Shown here piece after piece: positions 47,269-55,517 of a DNA stretch of 64,000 bases (position 1 is the first letter of the stretch; the number at the start of each line of letters is the position of its first letter). Position numbers and translations under genes: made by a program. The stretch is taken from contig JAHRCV010000001.1 of assembly GCA_019083985.1 (NCBI GenBank), positions 558,001 to 622,000 of the forward strand, in the 5' to 3' direction. The notes beneath the pieces were generated by a model. It saw only the letters and a list, made by a program, of their open reading frames with translations, had not been told where the DNA came from and did not search any database. Source of the stretch: Rhizobiales bacterium TNE-4 (GTDB taxonomy: Bacteria > Pseudomonadota > Alphaproteobacteria > Rhizobiales > Beijerinckiaceae).

Positions 47269-47582
47269 TCTCGACGCGGCGCTCCTTGATGACGATTGAG
47301 ATGCCACAAGACAGGCCCGATGGGTTTGGTGGCTTTGTGCGTTCCTATGTGGCCGGTCCCTCGGTTTGGGCGCGTATCGTGCCACTCAAGCATCTCTACG
47401 CCAGAGAGGCCGAACAAAGCGAATTGCAGGTGTCGCATCGTGTGACGATCCGCTTTCGCACCGATATCGATTTGACCAAGCGTCTGCGGCTCGGTCCGCG
47501 TGTCTTTGCGCTGCGCGGCTATTTCGATCCCGATGGGCGGCGTGTGAACCTCATTGTTTGGTGCAAGGAAATACGCTCATGA
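47265..47582 (+). CDS. GTA g7, head-tail adaptor
   Basis: A 105-residue head-closure protein. The N-terminal RPDGFGGFVRSYVAGPSVWARI pattern (split into blocks DGFGG and VWARI) and the ISHRVTIRFRTDI-like SHRVTIRFR block match phage head-tail adaptors of the SPP1 gp16 type. It is coupled to g6 and g8 by ATGA overlaps. Confidence 0.82.
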   Translation: MISTRRSLMTIEMPQDRPDGFGGFVRSYVAGPSVWARIVPLKHLYAREAEQSELQVSHRVTIRFRTDIDLTKRLRLGPRVFALRGYFDPDGRRVNLIVWCKEIRS

Positions 47583-47962
47583 GCGCCCCCATTCTCGCTT
47601 TGCGTGCTGCGTTACGAACGACGCTCAATGCCGCAGGGCTGGCGCTTTACGATGAAGCCCGCGATGCTGTGATGCCTTATGCCAGCTTTGGCGAATGGTC
47701 GGCGAAACTCTGGAATGATGGGATCATTGAAATGGTGGAGCATCGCTTCGCCATTCACGTCTGGTCGCGCGCGCCCGGCGATGCCGAAGCGCTTGATCTG
47801 GCCGGTCGCATTGCAAATATCATTGATGAGGATGTGCCACCTGCACCCTTCATCCATTGGCTTGTGAAGGCCCATGAAATCAGGCGGCCAACCCGCGAAG
47901 GGATCCGTAACGCCACCTTACGTGTGACGGCATTGGCCGAATATTCAAGAGGAGATGCATGA
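47579..47962 (+). CDS. GTA g8, DUF3168 tail terminator-like protein
   Basis: A 127-residue DUF3168 protein, the family that contains tail terminator and tail completion proteins. PILALRAALRTTLNAAG is at the N-terminus, followed by HRFAIHVWSRAPGDAEALDL and ATLRVTALAEYSRGD. The start is the ATG at 47579 overlapping the g7 stop; upstream in-frame extensions lie inside g7 and are rejected. Confidence 0.85.
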   Translation: MSAPILALRAALRTTLNAAGLALYDEARDAVMPYASFGEWSAKLWNDGIIEMVEHRFAIHVWSRAPGDAEALDLAGRIANIIDEDVPPAPFIHWLVKAHEIRRPTREGIRNATLRVTALAEYSRGDA

Positions 47963-48276
47963 TGAGTGCGCAAAGCGGCCGCGACATGCTGCTCAAATGT
48001 TTTGATGGTACCAATGCTTTTGTGACGGTTGCTGGTTTGCGCTCGCGGCACTTGTCCTTCAATGCGGCGAGTGTCGACATCACGAGTGCGGACTCGGCCG
48101 GACGTTGGCGTGAACTTCTCGCAGGGGCAGGGTTACGGCGCCTTTCTCTCTCAGGCGCGGGGATCTTTCGCGACGACGCGGCGCAACTTCTGGTGCGACA
48201 GGTCTTTTTCGATGGCGCTGTGATGTTCGATATTGCTCTTGAGAGTGCCGGCGAGCCGAGCTTTACCGCGCTGTGA
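47959..48276 (+). CDS. GTA g9, major tail (tube) protein, apparently shortened
   Basis: A 105-residue protein clearly related to the GTA major tail protein: GRDMLLKCFDGTNAFVTVAGLR, FNAASVDITSADSAGRWRELLAGAG and SLSGAGIFRD. After RQVFFDG the sequence jumps to MFDIALESAGEPSFTAL, the family C-terminus. Homologues I remember are about 135 residues and have some 30-35 further residues here (a VIPDFG..EGPFQIT..EYAG section). This points to an in-frame deletion of beta strands of the tube fold. Confidence 0.8.
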   Translation: MMSAQSGRDMLLKCFDGTNAFVTVAGLRSRHLSFNAASVDITSADSAGRWRELLAGAGLRRLSLSGAGIFRDDAAQLLVRQVFFDGAVMFDIALESAGEPSFTAL

Positions 48277-48282
48277 GGGATC

Positions 48283-48639
48283 ATGATTAACGCCCGACGC
48301 GGCGAAGTGCTGTGGCACTGCGACGGCCGCGATTATCGGCTCTGTCTCACCTTTGGGGCCTTGGCCGAGCTTGAGCATCATTTTGAAGCAGCTGGCATGG
48401 CTGCGTTAGGCGAGCGCTTGAGTGCTGGTTCGTTGTCCGCGCGCGATATCATCGCCCTGCTGGCGGCAGGATTACGTGGCGCTGGCGAAACGCTCTCAGC
48501 GCATGATCTTGCACTTATGCCCGTGGCAACTCTCTTGCCAACAGCTTTACCGGCGATCAGCGCGATGGTCGAAGCAGCTTTTGGCGCAGCAGAGCCCGGA
48601 GGGGAGGGCGCGCAAAACCCTTTCCATGGGGGGCGCTGA
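48283..48639 (+). CDS. GTA g10, gene transfer agent family protein (tail assembly)
   Basis: A 118-residue protein matching the GTA g10 family: an N-terminal beta part (EVLWHCDGRDYRLCLTFGALAELE) and a helical part (LSARDIIALLAAGLRGAGETLS). It is likely the first of two tail assembly chaperones. It starts 6 bp after g9 and overlaps g10.1 by 1 base. Confidence 0.85.
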   Translation: MINARRGEVLWHCDGRDYRLCLTFGALAELEHHFEAAGMAALGERLSAGSLSARDIIALLAAGLRGAGETLSAHDLALMPVATLLPTALPAISAMVEAAFGAAEPGGEGAQNPFHGGR

Positions 48640-48806
48640 TGCATCACGCCTTTACAGTGTTGCATCTGGCGCCGGACCTGTTTTGGACGATGACGCCGCG
48701 CGAATTCGCCGCTGCATTACCGCAACAGCGACACGTCGCTCTGTCACGCCATCGTTTCGAGGAATTATGTACGGCTTTTCCAGATGAGGGAGCGCGGCAT
48801 GACTGA
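48639..48806 (+). CDS. GTA g10.1, phage tail assembly chaperone (small)
   Basis: A 55-residue protein too short for many gene callers. MHHAFTVLHLAPDLFWTMTPREF closely follows the tail assembly chaperone family pattern (L-L-P--FW-MTP-EF), with the RFEELCTAFPDE C-terminus. The start overlaps the g10 stop (TGATG), and its 3' end overlaps the tape measure start by 8 bp. Position and motif fit g10.1. Confidence 0.8.
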   Translation: MHHAFTVLHLAPDLFWTMTPREFAAALPQQRHVALSRHRFEELCTAFPDEGARHD

Positions 48807-49353
48807 AGAGGATGTTGCGACATTAGACGATGCCCGCGGGCAGTTGACTGAATTGACGTTTTTGTCGCGGCAATTCGAACGCGCGATTATCGCAGCCTTC
48901 AAGAATGGTGGCACACAGGTCAAAAGTTTCGAAACTCAAATCCGCAGTGCGGCCATGGCCATGAGCACAACCTTGCTGCGCAGCGCGCTGAAGCCGTTTT
49001 TCAACGGCCTGGGCGACGCATCCAAATCGCTCTTTAGCAATTTATTCGGGAGTAGTGAGACGCCTGCCTCAACCAGCGACGTTACAGGTTTCGCGCAAGG
49101 CGGTGTCTTTGCGAGCCCGCGCTATTTTCCAACTGGCCATGGGCTTGGTGTTTTGGGTGAGGCAGGGCCTGAGGCGATCATGCCACTCACCCGCGGTGCC
49201 GACGGCCGGTTGGGCGTGGTCGCCGCAGGTGGGCGGGAGGGTAACATTGTTGTTCACATCGCAACGCCCGACGCGCCGAGCTTCCTGCGCTCGGAAGCGC
49301 AGGTCTCGGCGGCCTTGGCGCGTGCCGTGGCCCGGGGACGACGGGGTTTGTGA
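48799..49353 (+). CDS. GTA g11, tail tape measure protein
   Basis: A 184-residue protein. The C-terminal half has the tape-measure signature GEAGPEAIMPLTRGADGRLGV followed by a beta block and an arginine-rich tail; a helical N-terminal half precedes it. It is shorter than the roughly 220-residue R. capsulatus protein, so the tail could be short. It starts at 48799 in overlap with g10.1. Confidence 0.85.
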   Translation: MTEEDVATLDDARGQLTELTFLSRQFERAIIAAFKNGGTQVKSFETQIRSAAMAMSTTLLRSALKPFFNGLGDASKSLFSNLFGSSETPASTSDVTGFAQGGVFASPRYFPTGHGLGVLGEAGPEAIMPLTRGADGRLGVVAAGGREGNIVVHIATPDAPSFLRSEAQVSAALARAVARGRRGL

Positions 49354-49356
49354 GGT

Positions 49357-49599
49357 TTACGCCGCCGTGCGCAGCATGGCTGCGATTTCATCTTTCAATT
49401 TAAGGCGCTCTTTTTTAAGCTGTTCGAGCCGCTCATCGCTCGCCGGTTCGACATCGGTCTCGACGCGATGGATCTCGCGATTGAGGTGCTCATAGCGATC
49501 GGCCAAGCGCGCAAAATGGGCATCGCCGATTTTCAATTTCGAAATGGCTGCGGCGGCTTGCGGAAACTCTTCATGCAGGCCGTGGGGGACATGAGACAT
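49357..49599 (-). CDS. YdcH family (DUF465) protein, antisense within the GTA cluster
   Basis: An 80-residue coiled-coil protein of the YdcH/DUF465 family: HFARLADRYEHLNREIHRVE followed by LEQLKKERLKLKDEIAAML, which is the typical two-helix pattern. The function is unknown. It lies on the minus strand between g11 and g12, with 3 bp to the g11 stop. It is normally a stand-alone chromosomal gene, so its place here is unusual. Confidence 0.88.
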   Translation of the reverse strand: MSHVPHGLHEEFPQAAAAISKLKIGDAHFARLADRYEHLNREIHRVETDVEPASDERLEQLKKERLKLKDEIAAMLRTAA

Positions 49600-49682
49600 G
49601 GGAACACTCCTTCAATGGTTCATTCCTACCCGCGGAGCTGCGTCGCCCGCTTTGATCAATATCAACCTGACGGAGGCGCAGC

Positions 49683-50330
49683 ATGGCTGCAACCCCCTTT
49701 CATGAGGTCGTGTTTCCTCTGGCCATTGCCTTGCAAGGGCGCGGCGGCCCACGTCGCAAAACCGATATCGTCACCGCTGGATCGGGCCGTGAGGAGCGGA
49801 ACGCAAAATGGGCGCAATCGCGCCGTTTCTATGATGCCGGCTCAGGTGTGAAGACCCTGGCTGACCTCTCCCAACTGATTGCTTTTTTTGAGGAGCGGCG
49901 CGGGCGGCTTTATGGCTTCCGCTGGCGCGATCGCCTGGATGATCGCTCGTGCTCACCCGGCTTCACACCGGCGCCCACGGACCAACACATCGCCACGGGC
50001 GATGGCGCGACCAAGATCTTTCAGCTTGTGAAGATCTATGGCGGCCAATTCGCTCCCTATCGGCGGACCATTCGGAAACCGGTCGAAGGCACGGTGGTGC
50101 TAGCGGTCAATGGCACGCGGGTTGAACCCGGTGTGGCTTATGAATGCGATAGCACGAATGGCCTCATTAGTTTCCGCCCCAATGCCATTCCCCGTTTCGG
50201 GGCGAAGATCACCGCTGGCTACAAGTTCGATGTACCGGTGCGGTTCGATACTGATGAGTTATCGATTGATCTTTCGGCCTTCATCGCTGGCGAAATTCCT
50301 TCCATTCCCCTCGTCGAGATTACGGTGTGA
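49683..50330 (+). CDS. GTA g12, DUF2460 distal tail protein
   Basis: A 215-residue DUF2460 protein (TIGR02217 type), the distal tail ring of GTAs: PFHEVVFPLAIALQGRGGP, RRFYDAGSGVKTLADLSQLIAFFEERRGRLYGFRW (in blocks) and DVPVRFDTDELSIDL near the end. The start ATG at 49683 follows a GGAGG site. It precedes g13 by 1 bp. Confidence 0.9.
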   Translation: MAATPFHEVVFPLAIALQGRGGPRRKTDIVTAGSGREERNAKWAQSRRFYDAGSGVKTLADLSQLIAFFEERRGRLYGFRWRDRLDDRSCSPGFTPAPTDQHIATGDGATKIFQLVKIYGGQFAPYRRTIRKPVEGTVVLAVNGTRVEPGVAYECDSTNGLISFRPNAIPRFGAKITAGYKFDVPVRFDTDELSIDLSAFIAGEIPSIPLVEITV

Positions 50331-50331
50331 C

Positions 50332-51219
50332 ATGCGCACGGTTCCTTCTGCCATGGCGATGCGGTTGGCTGGTGGCAGCACGCAATTCGCCCATGCTTGG
50401 ATCTTACGACGCCAAGATGGGGCCGTGCTTGGTTTCACCGATCATGACAGCGATCTGATGGTCGAAGGTGTGTCCTGCATCGCGGCATCAGGCCTTGGCA
50501 CCAAGGACATGACCTCGGAATTGGGGCTTGCCCCTGGCGGGGGTGAAATCATGGGTGCGTTACAGGCGGCGAGCCTGCGGGAAGAAGATATTGTCGCAGG
50601 TGTCTATGATGGTGCTGAAATTCGTTTCATCCTGTGTGATTGCGAAGCACCTTTCGAGACGCTGTTGCTCGACGTTGCGACCATTGGTGAAATCAAGCGC
50701 GACGAGACCGCTTTTGTTGCGGAATTACGCGGGCCGGCCCATCGCTTGGGTGAAGAGACGGGCCGCTTGTATCAGCAGCGTTGTGATGCGGATTTTGGCG
50801 ATCGACGCTGCGGCATCGATCTCAACCGAAGCGATTTATCCGCGGCGGGTCAGATCGAAGCAGTCATTGTGCCTGGCCGTTATCGCGTCTCCGGGCTCGG
50901 AGGCCATGCGGCCGGTGTGTTCAGCAATGGTACACTGGTCTTCGCGTCACGACCGGGTCGACAATTTCAAGTTCGGCTGCATGCGGTGCTCGGCGGTGCC
51001 ATGATCCTCGATCTCTGGTTGGCCCCAGAAGATATTGTCGCAGGCGAGTCCTTTTCCATTGTGATGGGATGCGACAAAGCGTTTGAGACCTGCGCACAAC
51101 GTTACAATAACGCGCTCAATTTCCGCGGCTTTCCTCATATGCCGGGGAATGAAACCGTTCTCACCATCGTGCAGGATGGCGAGCCGGGCTATGATGGCGG
51201 GAGTTTGTTCCATGGCTGA
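50332..51219 (+). CDS. GTA g13, hub protein (DUF2163 / phage BR0599 family)
   Basis: A 295-residue hub protein of the tail tip. Four cysteines, Cys151 and Cys160 (CDADFGDRRC) and Cys247 and Cys254 (CDKAFETC), match the conserved pattern that in the R. capsulatus GTA hub was reported (from memory) to hold an iron-sulfur cluster. A FRGFPHMPGNE C-terminal block is typical. It starts at 50332 and overlaps g14 by 8 bp. Confidence 0.9.
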   Translation: MRTVPSAMAMRLAGGSTQFAHAWILRRQDGAVLGFTDHDSDLMVEGVSCIAASGLGTKDMTSELGLAPGGGEIMGALQAASLREEDIVAGVYDGAEIRFILCDCEAPFETLLLDVATIGEIKRDETAFVAELRGPAHRLGEETGRLYQQRCDADFGDRRCGIDLNRSDLSAAGQIEAVIVPGRYRVSGLGGHAAGVFSNGTLVFASRPGRQFQVRLHAVLGGAMILDLWLAPEDIVAGESFSIVMGCDKAFETCAQRYNNALNFRGFPHMPGNETVLTIVQDGEPGYDGGSLFHG

Positions 51220-51646
51220 TCATCCCGCGATTGCTATGGCACGCGGCTGGATTGGCACGCCCTATCATCACCAAGCAGCGCTGCGTGGCGTTGGCTGCGA
51301 TTGCCTTGGCCTGCTGCGGGGCGTGTGGCGCGATCTTTACGGGAGTGCGCCCGAAGAGCCCCAAGCCTATGATACGAGCCGCTTTCGAAGCGGTGGGCCA
51401 GAAACATTGCTGGACGCCGCGCGCCGGCATCTGATTGCAAAAGAAGACCTTACAATCAATCCGGGCGATGTGCTGCTGTTTCGGCTTCATCCAATGCGGC
51501 CGGTTCAACATTGCGGCATCGCCATCGACGCGAGCGCCATGATCCACGCGCATGATGGCGCGTGCGTGTGTGAAGTCATGCTCGCGCCATGGCTGCGGCG
51601 GCTCGCATTCGTTTTCTCCTTTCCACCTTTGGATGAACGCCGATGA
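51212..51646 (+). CDS. GTA g14, NlpC/P60 peptidase
   Basis: A 144-residue tail-associated cell-wall peptidase of the NlpC/P60 family. The catalytic Cys31 is in GCDCLGLLRG and His100 in VQHCGIAID, with a further His in MIHAHDG. It probably degrades peptidoglycan during DNA entry. The start overlaps g13 and the stop overlaps g15. Confidence 0.92.
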   Translation: MADHPAIAMARGWIGTPYHHQAALRGVGCDCLGLLRGVWRDLYGSAPEEPQAYDTSRFRSGGPETLLDAARRHLIAKEDLTINPGDVLLFRLHPMRPVQHCGIAIDASAMIHAHDGACVCEVMLAPWLRRLAFVFSFPPLDERR

Positions 51647-51825
51647 CAACGCTGGTTTTGCGCGCCGCCGGCACGATGGTTGGCTCGTTCTTGGGCGGCC
51701 CTGTCGGCGGAATGATCGGTGGCGCAATCGGTGCTGTAGCGGGCTATGCCGTCGATAGCGCTTTGTTTGGTTCACGAACCAAAGCGCCGATGCCAAAGCA
51801 TGCGACGCTTGATCAGCTGACATAA
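51643..51825 (+). pseudogene. GTA g15 N-terminal fragment ending at an in-frame TAA
   Basis: ATG at 51643 overlaps the g14 stop (ATGA) and begins the normal g15 N-terminus, a glycine-rich membrane-like stretch (GTMVGSFLGGPVGGMIGG). The frame ends at TAA 51823-51825. After the stop the same frame continues with NEGAPIPRLYGRARIGGELIW, which is the expected family sequence. The stop therefore interrupts one gene rather than separating two. Confidence 0.85.
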
Positions 51826-51996
51826 AACGAAGGCGCGCCGATCCCCCGGCTCTACGGCCGGGCGCGTATCGGCGGCGAACTGATTTGGGCGACGCGGTTT
51901 GAAGAGCAACTCACCGTCACAAAACAAAAAAAGAAAGGCGCGAAGGGTGGGGGCGGCAGTAGCCAGAAGGTCAAAACCTATCAATATTTCGCCAAT

Positions 51997-54900
51997 GTGG
52001 CGATTGGCCTTTGCGAGGGACCCGTTGCGGGGATCCGCAGGATCTGGGCGGATTCAAAAGAACTCGATCTTACGACGCTTCAATATCGATTTTATCCGGG
52101 TGATGAGACGCAAGGGCCGGATCCGCTCATCGCAGCAAAGGAATATCCGCATCCAGTGCCAGCCTATCGCGGGCTCGCTTATCTTGTCTTCGAGCGTTTG
52201 CCGATCACCGATTTCGGCAATCGCTTGCCACAAATTCTGATCGAAGTGATCCGACCGCTGAACGATGTGAACCATCAGACACGTGGCATTTGCCTCATTC
52301 CGGGCGCAGGGGAGTTTGCTTACGATACGATTGCCATCGCGCGGCAAGGTGCGCCGGGTGTCACAACATCGGAAAACCGGCATGTGCAGACGCATACGAC
52401 GGATTTTCGCGCCTCGCTCGATAATCTGCGCGCCGTTTGCCCGAATGTCCGCAGCGTCTCGTTTGTCGTTGCATGGTTCGGCGATGATTTGCGGGCGGGC
52501 CAATGTAGCGTCGCGCCGCGTGTCGACAGCGCCACCAAAGCAACCAAGCCCGAGCCGTGGGGCTGCGCCGGGCTGACGCGTGAGACGGCGCGTCTTGTCT
52601 CGTTTGATCAAGGCAAGCCGATCTATGGCGGGACGCCGAGCGACGCGTCGATCATCCGTTCCATCCGTGAAATGCGCGAACGGGGCTTGTCCGTCTTGCT
52701 TAACCCGTTTGTGATGATGGATATCGCGGCGGGCAACCAATTGCCCAATCCGTACAATGGGCAGCAGGGCCAGCCGCCATTGCCATGGCGAGGACGTATT
52801 ACGGGTTCCATTGCACCGGGCCGCGGAGGTTCCGTTGATGGGACAGCGGCAGCTGATGCGGAGATCGCACAATTTTTCGGCCGTGTCCGGGCCAGTGAAT
52901 TCATACCCGTGGGCGATGATCTTTTTTGCACGGCACCTGATTGGCGGTATCGGCAATTCATTCTGCATTACGCGCATCTGGCCAAACGTGCTGGCGGCGT
53001 TGATGCGTTCTTGATCGGATCTGAATTTATCGGGCTGACGCGACTGCGCGGTGCAGCCGGTCATTTTCCAGCGGTCTTAGCCTTTGCGGCGCTTGCCCGC
53101 GATGTGCGTGCGATTTTGGGGGCGAATACAAAAATCGGCTATGGCGCCGATTGGACGGAATATGGGGCCTATTGGCCGCGTGCGGGAGAGTTACGGTTTC
53201 CACTCGATCCGTTATGGGCGTCACCCGATATCGATTTCATCGGCATTGATTGCTATTGGCCCATCACGGATTGGCGTGGCCCTGACGATGCCGATGCGCA
53301 GGAAGCGCGTAGCCCCTATGATCCCGATTATCTCACCCGGCGCACCGCCGATGGCGAAGGCTATGCGTGGTATTACCCCGATGAGGCAGCGCGCGCGTCC
53401 GGGCGGCGCGTGCCCATTCAAGATGGGCTGGGTAAGGATTGGGTCAACCGACCAAAAGATATTCGGAATTGGTGGATCAACCCACATATTGAGCGACGCG
53501 ATGGTGTCGAAACAAACCAAACGCCTTGGGTGCCGCAATCAAAACCGTTTTGGTTCACGGAAATCGGTTGCCCTGCCGTTGATTGCGGCGGCAATTCACC
53601 AAATCTTTTTCCTGATCCACGGTCTTCTGAGAATGGCCGCCCACCCTTTTCGCGGGGATTGCGCGATGATTTGATGATGATGCGGATGCTCGAAGGGGCG
53701 TTCGCATTTTGGGACAATGGCAACAATAATCCTGTCTCGTCCATCTATGGCGGCCGCATGGTGGATACAGGTCGCATTCATGTATGGGCCTGGGATGCAC
53801 GGCCTTATCCGGCTTTTCCCAGCATGGCCTCGGTGTGGGGCGATGCCGCAAATTACATGACAGGCCATTGGATCAATGGGCGCTTTGAATCGGTTGCGCT
53901 TGATCGTTTCGCACAACATCTCTTTGCCATGGCGGGCCTTGACCTGCCGCGGCCGGCGCTTGATGGTCTTATCGACGGCTTTTTGATGCATGGCCTGAAT
54001 GCACCACGCGATGCGCTTGATGGGCTGTGTGATCTCGCTGGATATGATCTCGTCGCTTCATCGGGCCAACTGCGTTTTGTCGCCGGGCATGAAGAACCGG
54101 TGGCGCACCTCACTGCTGACGATCTCGTGCCGGATCCCGATGGTAAATTATTGGCGATCCGGCGGGCGCAAGACAGTGATTTGCCGCGCGAGGTGAAGCT
54201 GACCTTCGCCGATACTGATAATCTCTACCGCTCGGCCAGCGTGTCATCGCGTCGCATCGAAGGACAGACGCAGCGAAAAAGTCTTTCTGAAACGGGTCTC
54301 ATCCTCTCGCGCGGCGCGGCCCAGCGCTTTGCGGACCATTGGCTTGAGCGGCGCTGGACGATGCGTGAGACGGCGGAGGCGCGCTTACGGCCCGGACTTG
54401 TTGCGCTTGAGGCCGGCGACGTTGTCATGATCGATGTCGGCCATGGGGCGCGGCTGTGGCAAATCACACGCATCAACGACCAGATTGAGCGCGGCGTGGA
54501 ATTACGATCTGTGCGCCGTGCGATCGATGTGATTGCCGGTGCGCCAGCGGTCTTGCAAGCCAGTGTGCCGCCACACATTCCAAGCGCGCCCGCTTTGATC
54601 GTCTTCGCGCCACCGATTGCGCTGGCTGATCCCGCGCCGCTCTTGGTTGCGGCGGCTTATGCCAAGCCGTGGAGCAGCAATTATGAGATCAGGCGCGGGC
54701 GCGCACAGGATGCGGATGAAGAAAGCATTGCGACTATCGAAGCCCCCGCGACGATTGGCACGCTCAACGCATCCTTGGGGGCCGGGCCGCTTTGGCGCTT
54801 TGATCGCACGAATGCCATCGACGTGACCCTTTCAGGTGGCACGCTGGTGTCTGTGGGTGAGGCGAGCGCCTTGGCTGCCACAACGCTCGCTGCGATTGGC

Positions 54901-55500
54901 TCGCAGGCCGCCGGATGGGAAATCATCGCTTACGCTAGTGCGGAGTTGATCGGTGAGCGGCGATACCGTTTGACGGGATTGCTGCGCGGGCTTGGCGGCT
55001 CAGAAGCCATGGTGCGACGAGCCTTGCCTGCGGGGGCGCAATTCATTGCCCTTGACGGCGCCGTGACGCCTTTAACGAGCGATGCGCAAGACATTGGTGC
55101 GCTCACCCATTGGCGCGCTGGCGCGGATGAAACATTGATTGATGTGATGGCGGCACCGCAGGCCGATGCATTGCGGCCTTTGGCGCCCGTGCATCCCCGT
55201 ATCCGACGACAAGACGACGGCCTTGCCATTGCGTTCATCCGCCGGACACGGATCAATGGTGATGGCTGGGAGGGTGCGGATGTGCCGCTTGGTGAGGATG
55301 TCGAGCGTTATCGCGTCAGCATTCTGAATGATGCTGGCATTGTCGTTAACAGCATCGAAACGGAGAGGCCCTCCTGCCTCTATCAAAATGAAATCAGCGA
55401 TTTTGGACTGCAGCAAACGCAACTGCGTGTGCGCATCGTGCAGTTGAGCCGCGTAGCCGGCGAAGGCGCCGCGTGTGATGCGCTCTGCCTTATCCACTAA
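51997..55500 (+). CDS. GTA g15, host specificity / megatron protein, main open frame
   Basis: A 1167-residue open frame in the same frame as the fragment at 51643-51825; with readthrough the gene would be 1285 residues, close to the roughly 1300 of R. capsulatus g15. It contains the GTA TIM-barrel domain (AFLIGSEFIGLTRLRG, DFIGIDCYWPITDW, FWFTEIGCPAVD) and later tail-tip domains. The first usable start after the TAA is GTG 51997, with no ribosome binding site and loss of conserved residues. The call of g15 is firm; whether it is expressed is not. Confidence 0.88.
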   Translation: MAIGLCEGPVAGIRRIWADSKELDLTTLQYRFYPGDETQGPDPLIAAKEYPHPVPAYRGLAYLVFERLPITDFGNRLPQILIEVIRPLNDVNHQTRGICLIPGAGEFAYDTIAIARQGAPGVTTSENRHVQTHTTDFRASLDNLRAVCPNVRSVSFVVAWFGDDLRAGQCSVAPRVDSATKATKPEPWGCAGLTRETARLVSFDQGKPIYGGTPSDASIIRSIREMRERGLSVLLNPFVMMDIAAGNQLPNPYNGQQGQPPLPWRGRITGSIAPGRGGSVDGTAAADAEIAQFFGRVRASEFIPVGDDLFCTAPDWRYRQFILHYAHLAKRAGGVDAFLIGSEFIGLTRLRGAAGHFPAVLAFAALARDVRAILGANTKIGYGADWTEYGAYWPRAGELRFPLDPLWASPDIDFIGIDCYWPITDWRGPDDADAQEARSPYDPDYLTRRTADGEGYAWYYPDEAARASGRRVPIQDGLGKDWVNRPKDIRNWWINPHIERRDGVETNQTPWVPQSKPFWFTEIGCPAVDCGGNSPNLFPDPRSSENGRPPFSRGLRDDLMMMRMLEGAFAFWDNGNNNPVSSIYGGRMVDTGRIHVWAWDARPYPAFPSMASVWGDAANYMTGHWINGRFESVALDRFAQHLFAMAGLDLPRPALDGLIDGFLMHGLNAPRDALDGLCDLAGYDLVASSGQLRFVAGHEEPVAHLTADDLVPDPDGKLLAIRRAQDSDLPREVKLTFADTDNLYRSASVSSRRIEGQTQRKSLSETGLILSRGAAQRFADHWLERRWTMRETAEARLRPGLVALEAGDVVMIDVGHGARLWQITRINDQIERGVELRSVRRAIDVIAGAPAVLQASVPPHIPSAPALIVFAPPIALADPAPLLVAAAYAKPWSSNYEIRRGRAQDADEESIATIEAPATIGTLNASLGAGPLWRFDRTNAIDVTLSGGTLVSVGEASALAATTLAAIGSQAAGWEIIAYASAELIGERRYRLTGLLRGLGGSEAMVRRALPAGAQFIALDGAVTPLTSDAQDIGALTHWRAGADETLIDVMAAPQADALRPLAPVHPRIRRQDDGLAIAFIRRTRINGDGWEGADVPLGEDVERYRVSILNDAGIVVNSIETERPSCLYQNEISDFGLQQTQLRVRIVQLSRVAGEGAACDALCLIH

Positions 55501-55517
55501 TCCAAACGGAAATCATC

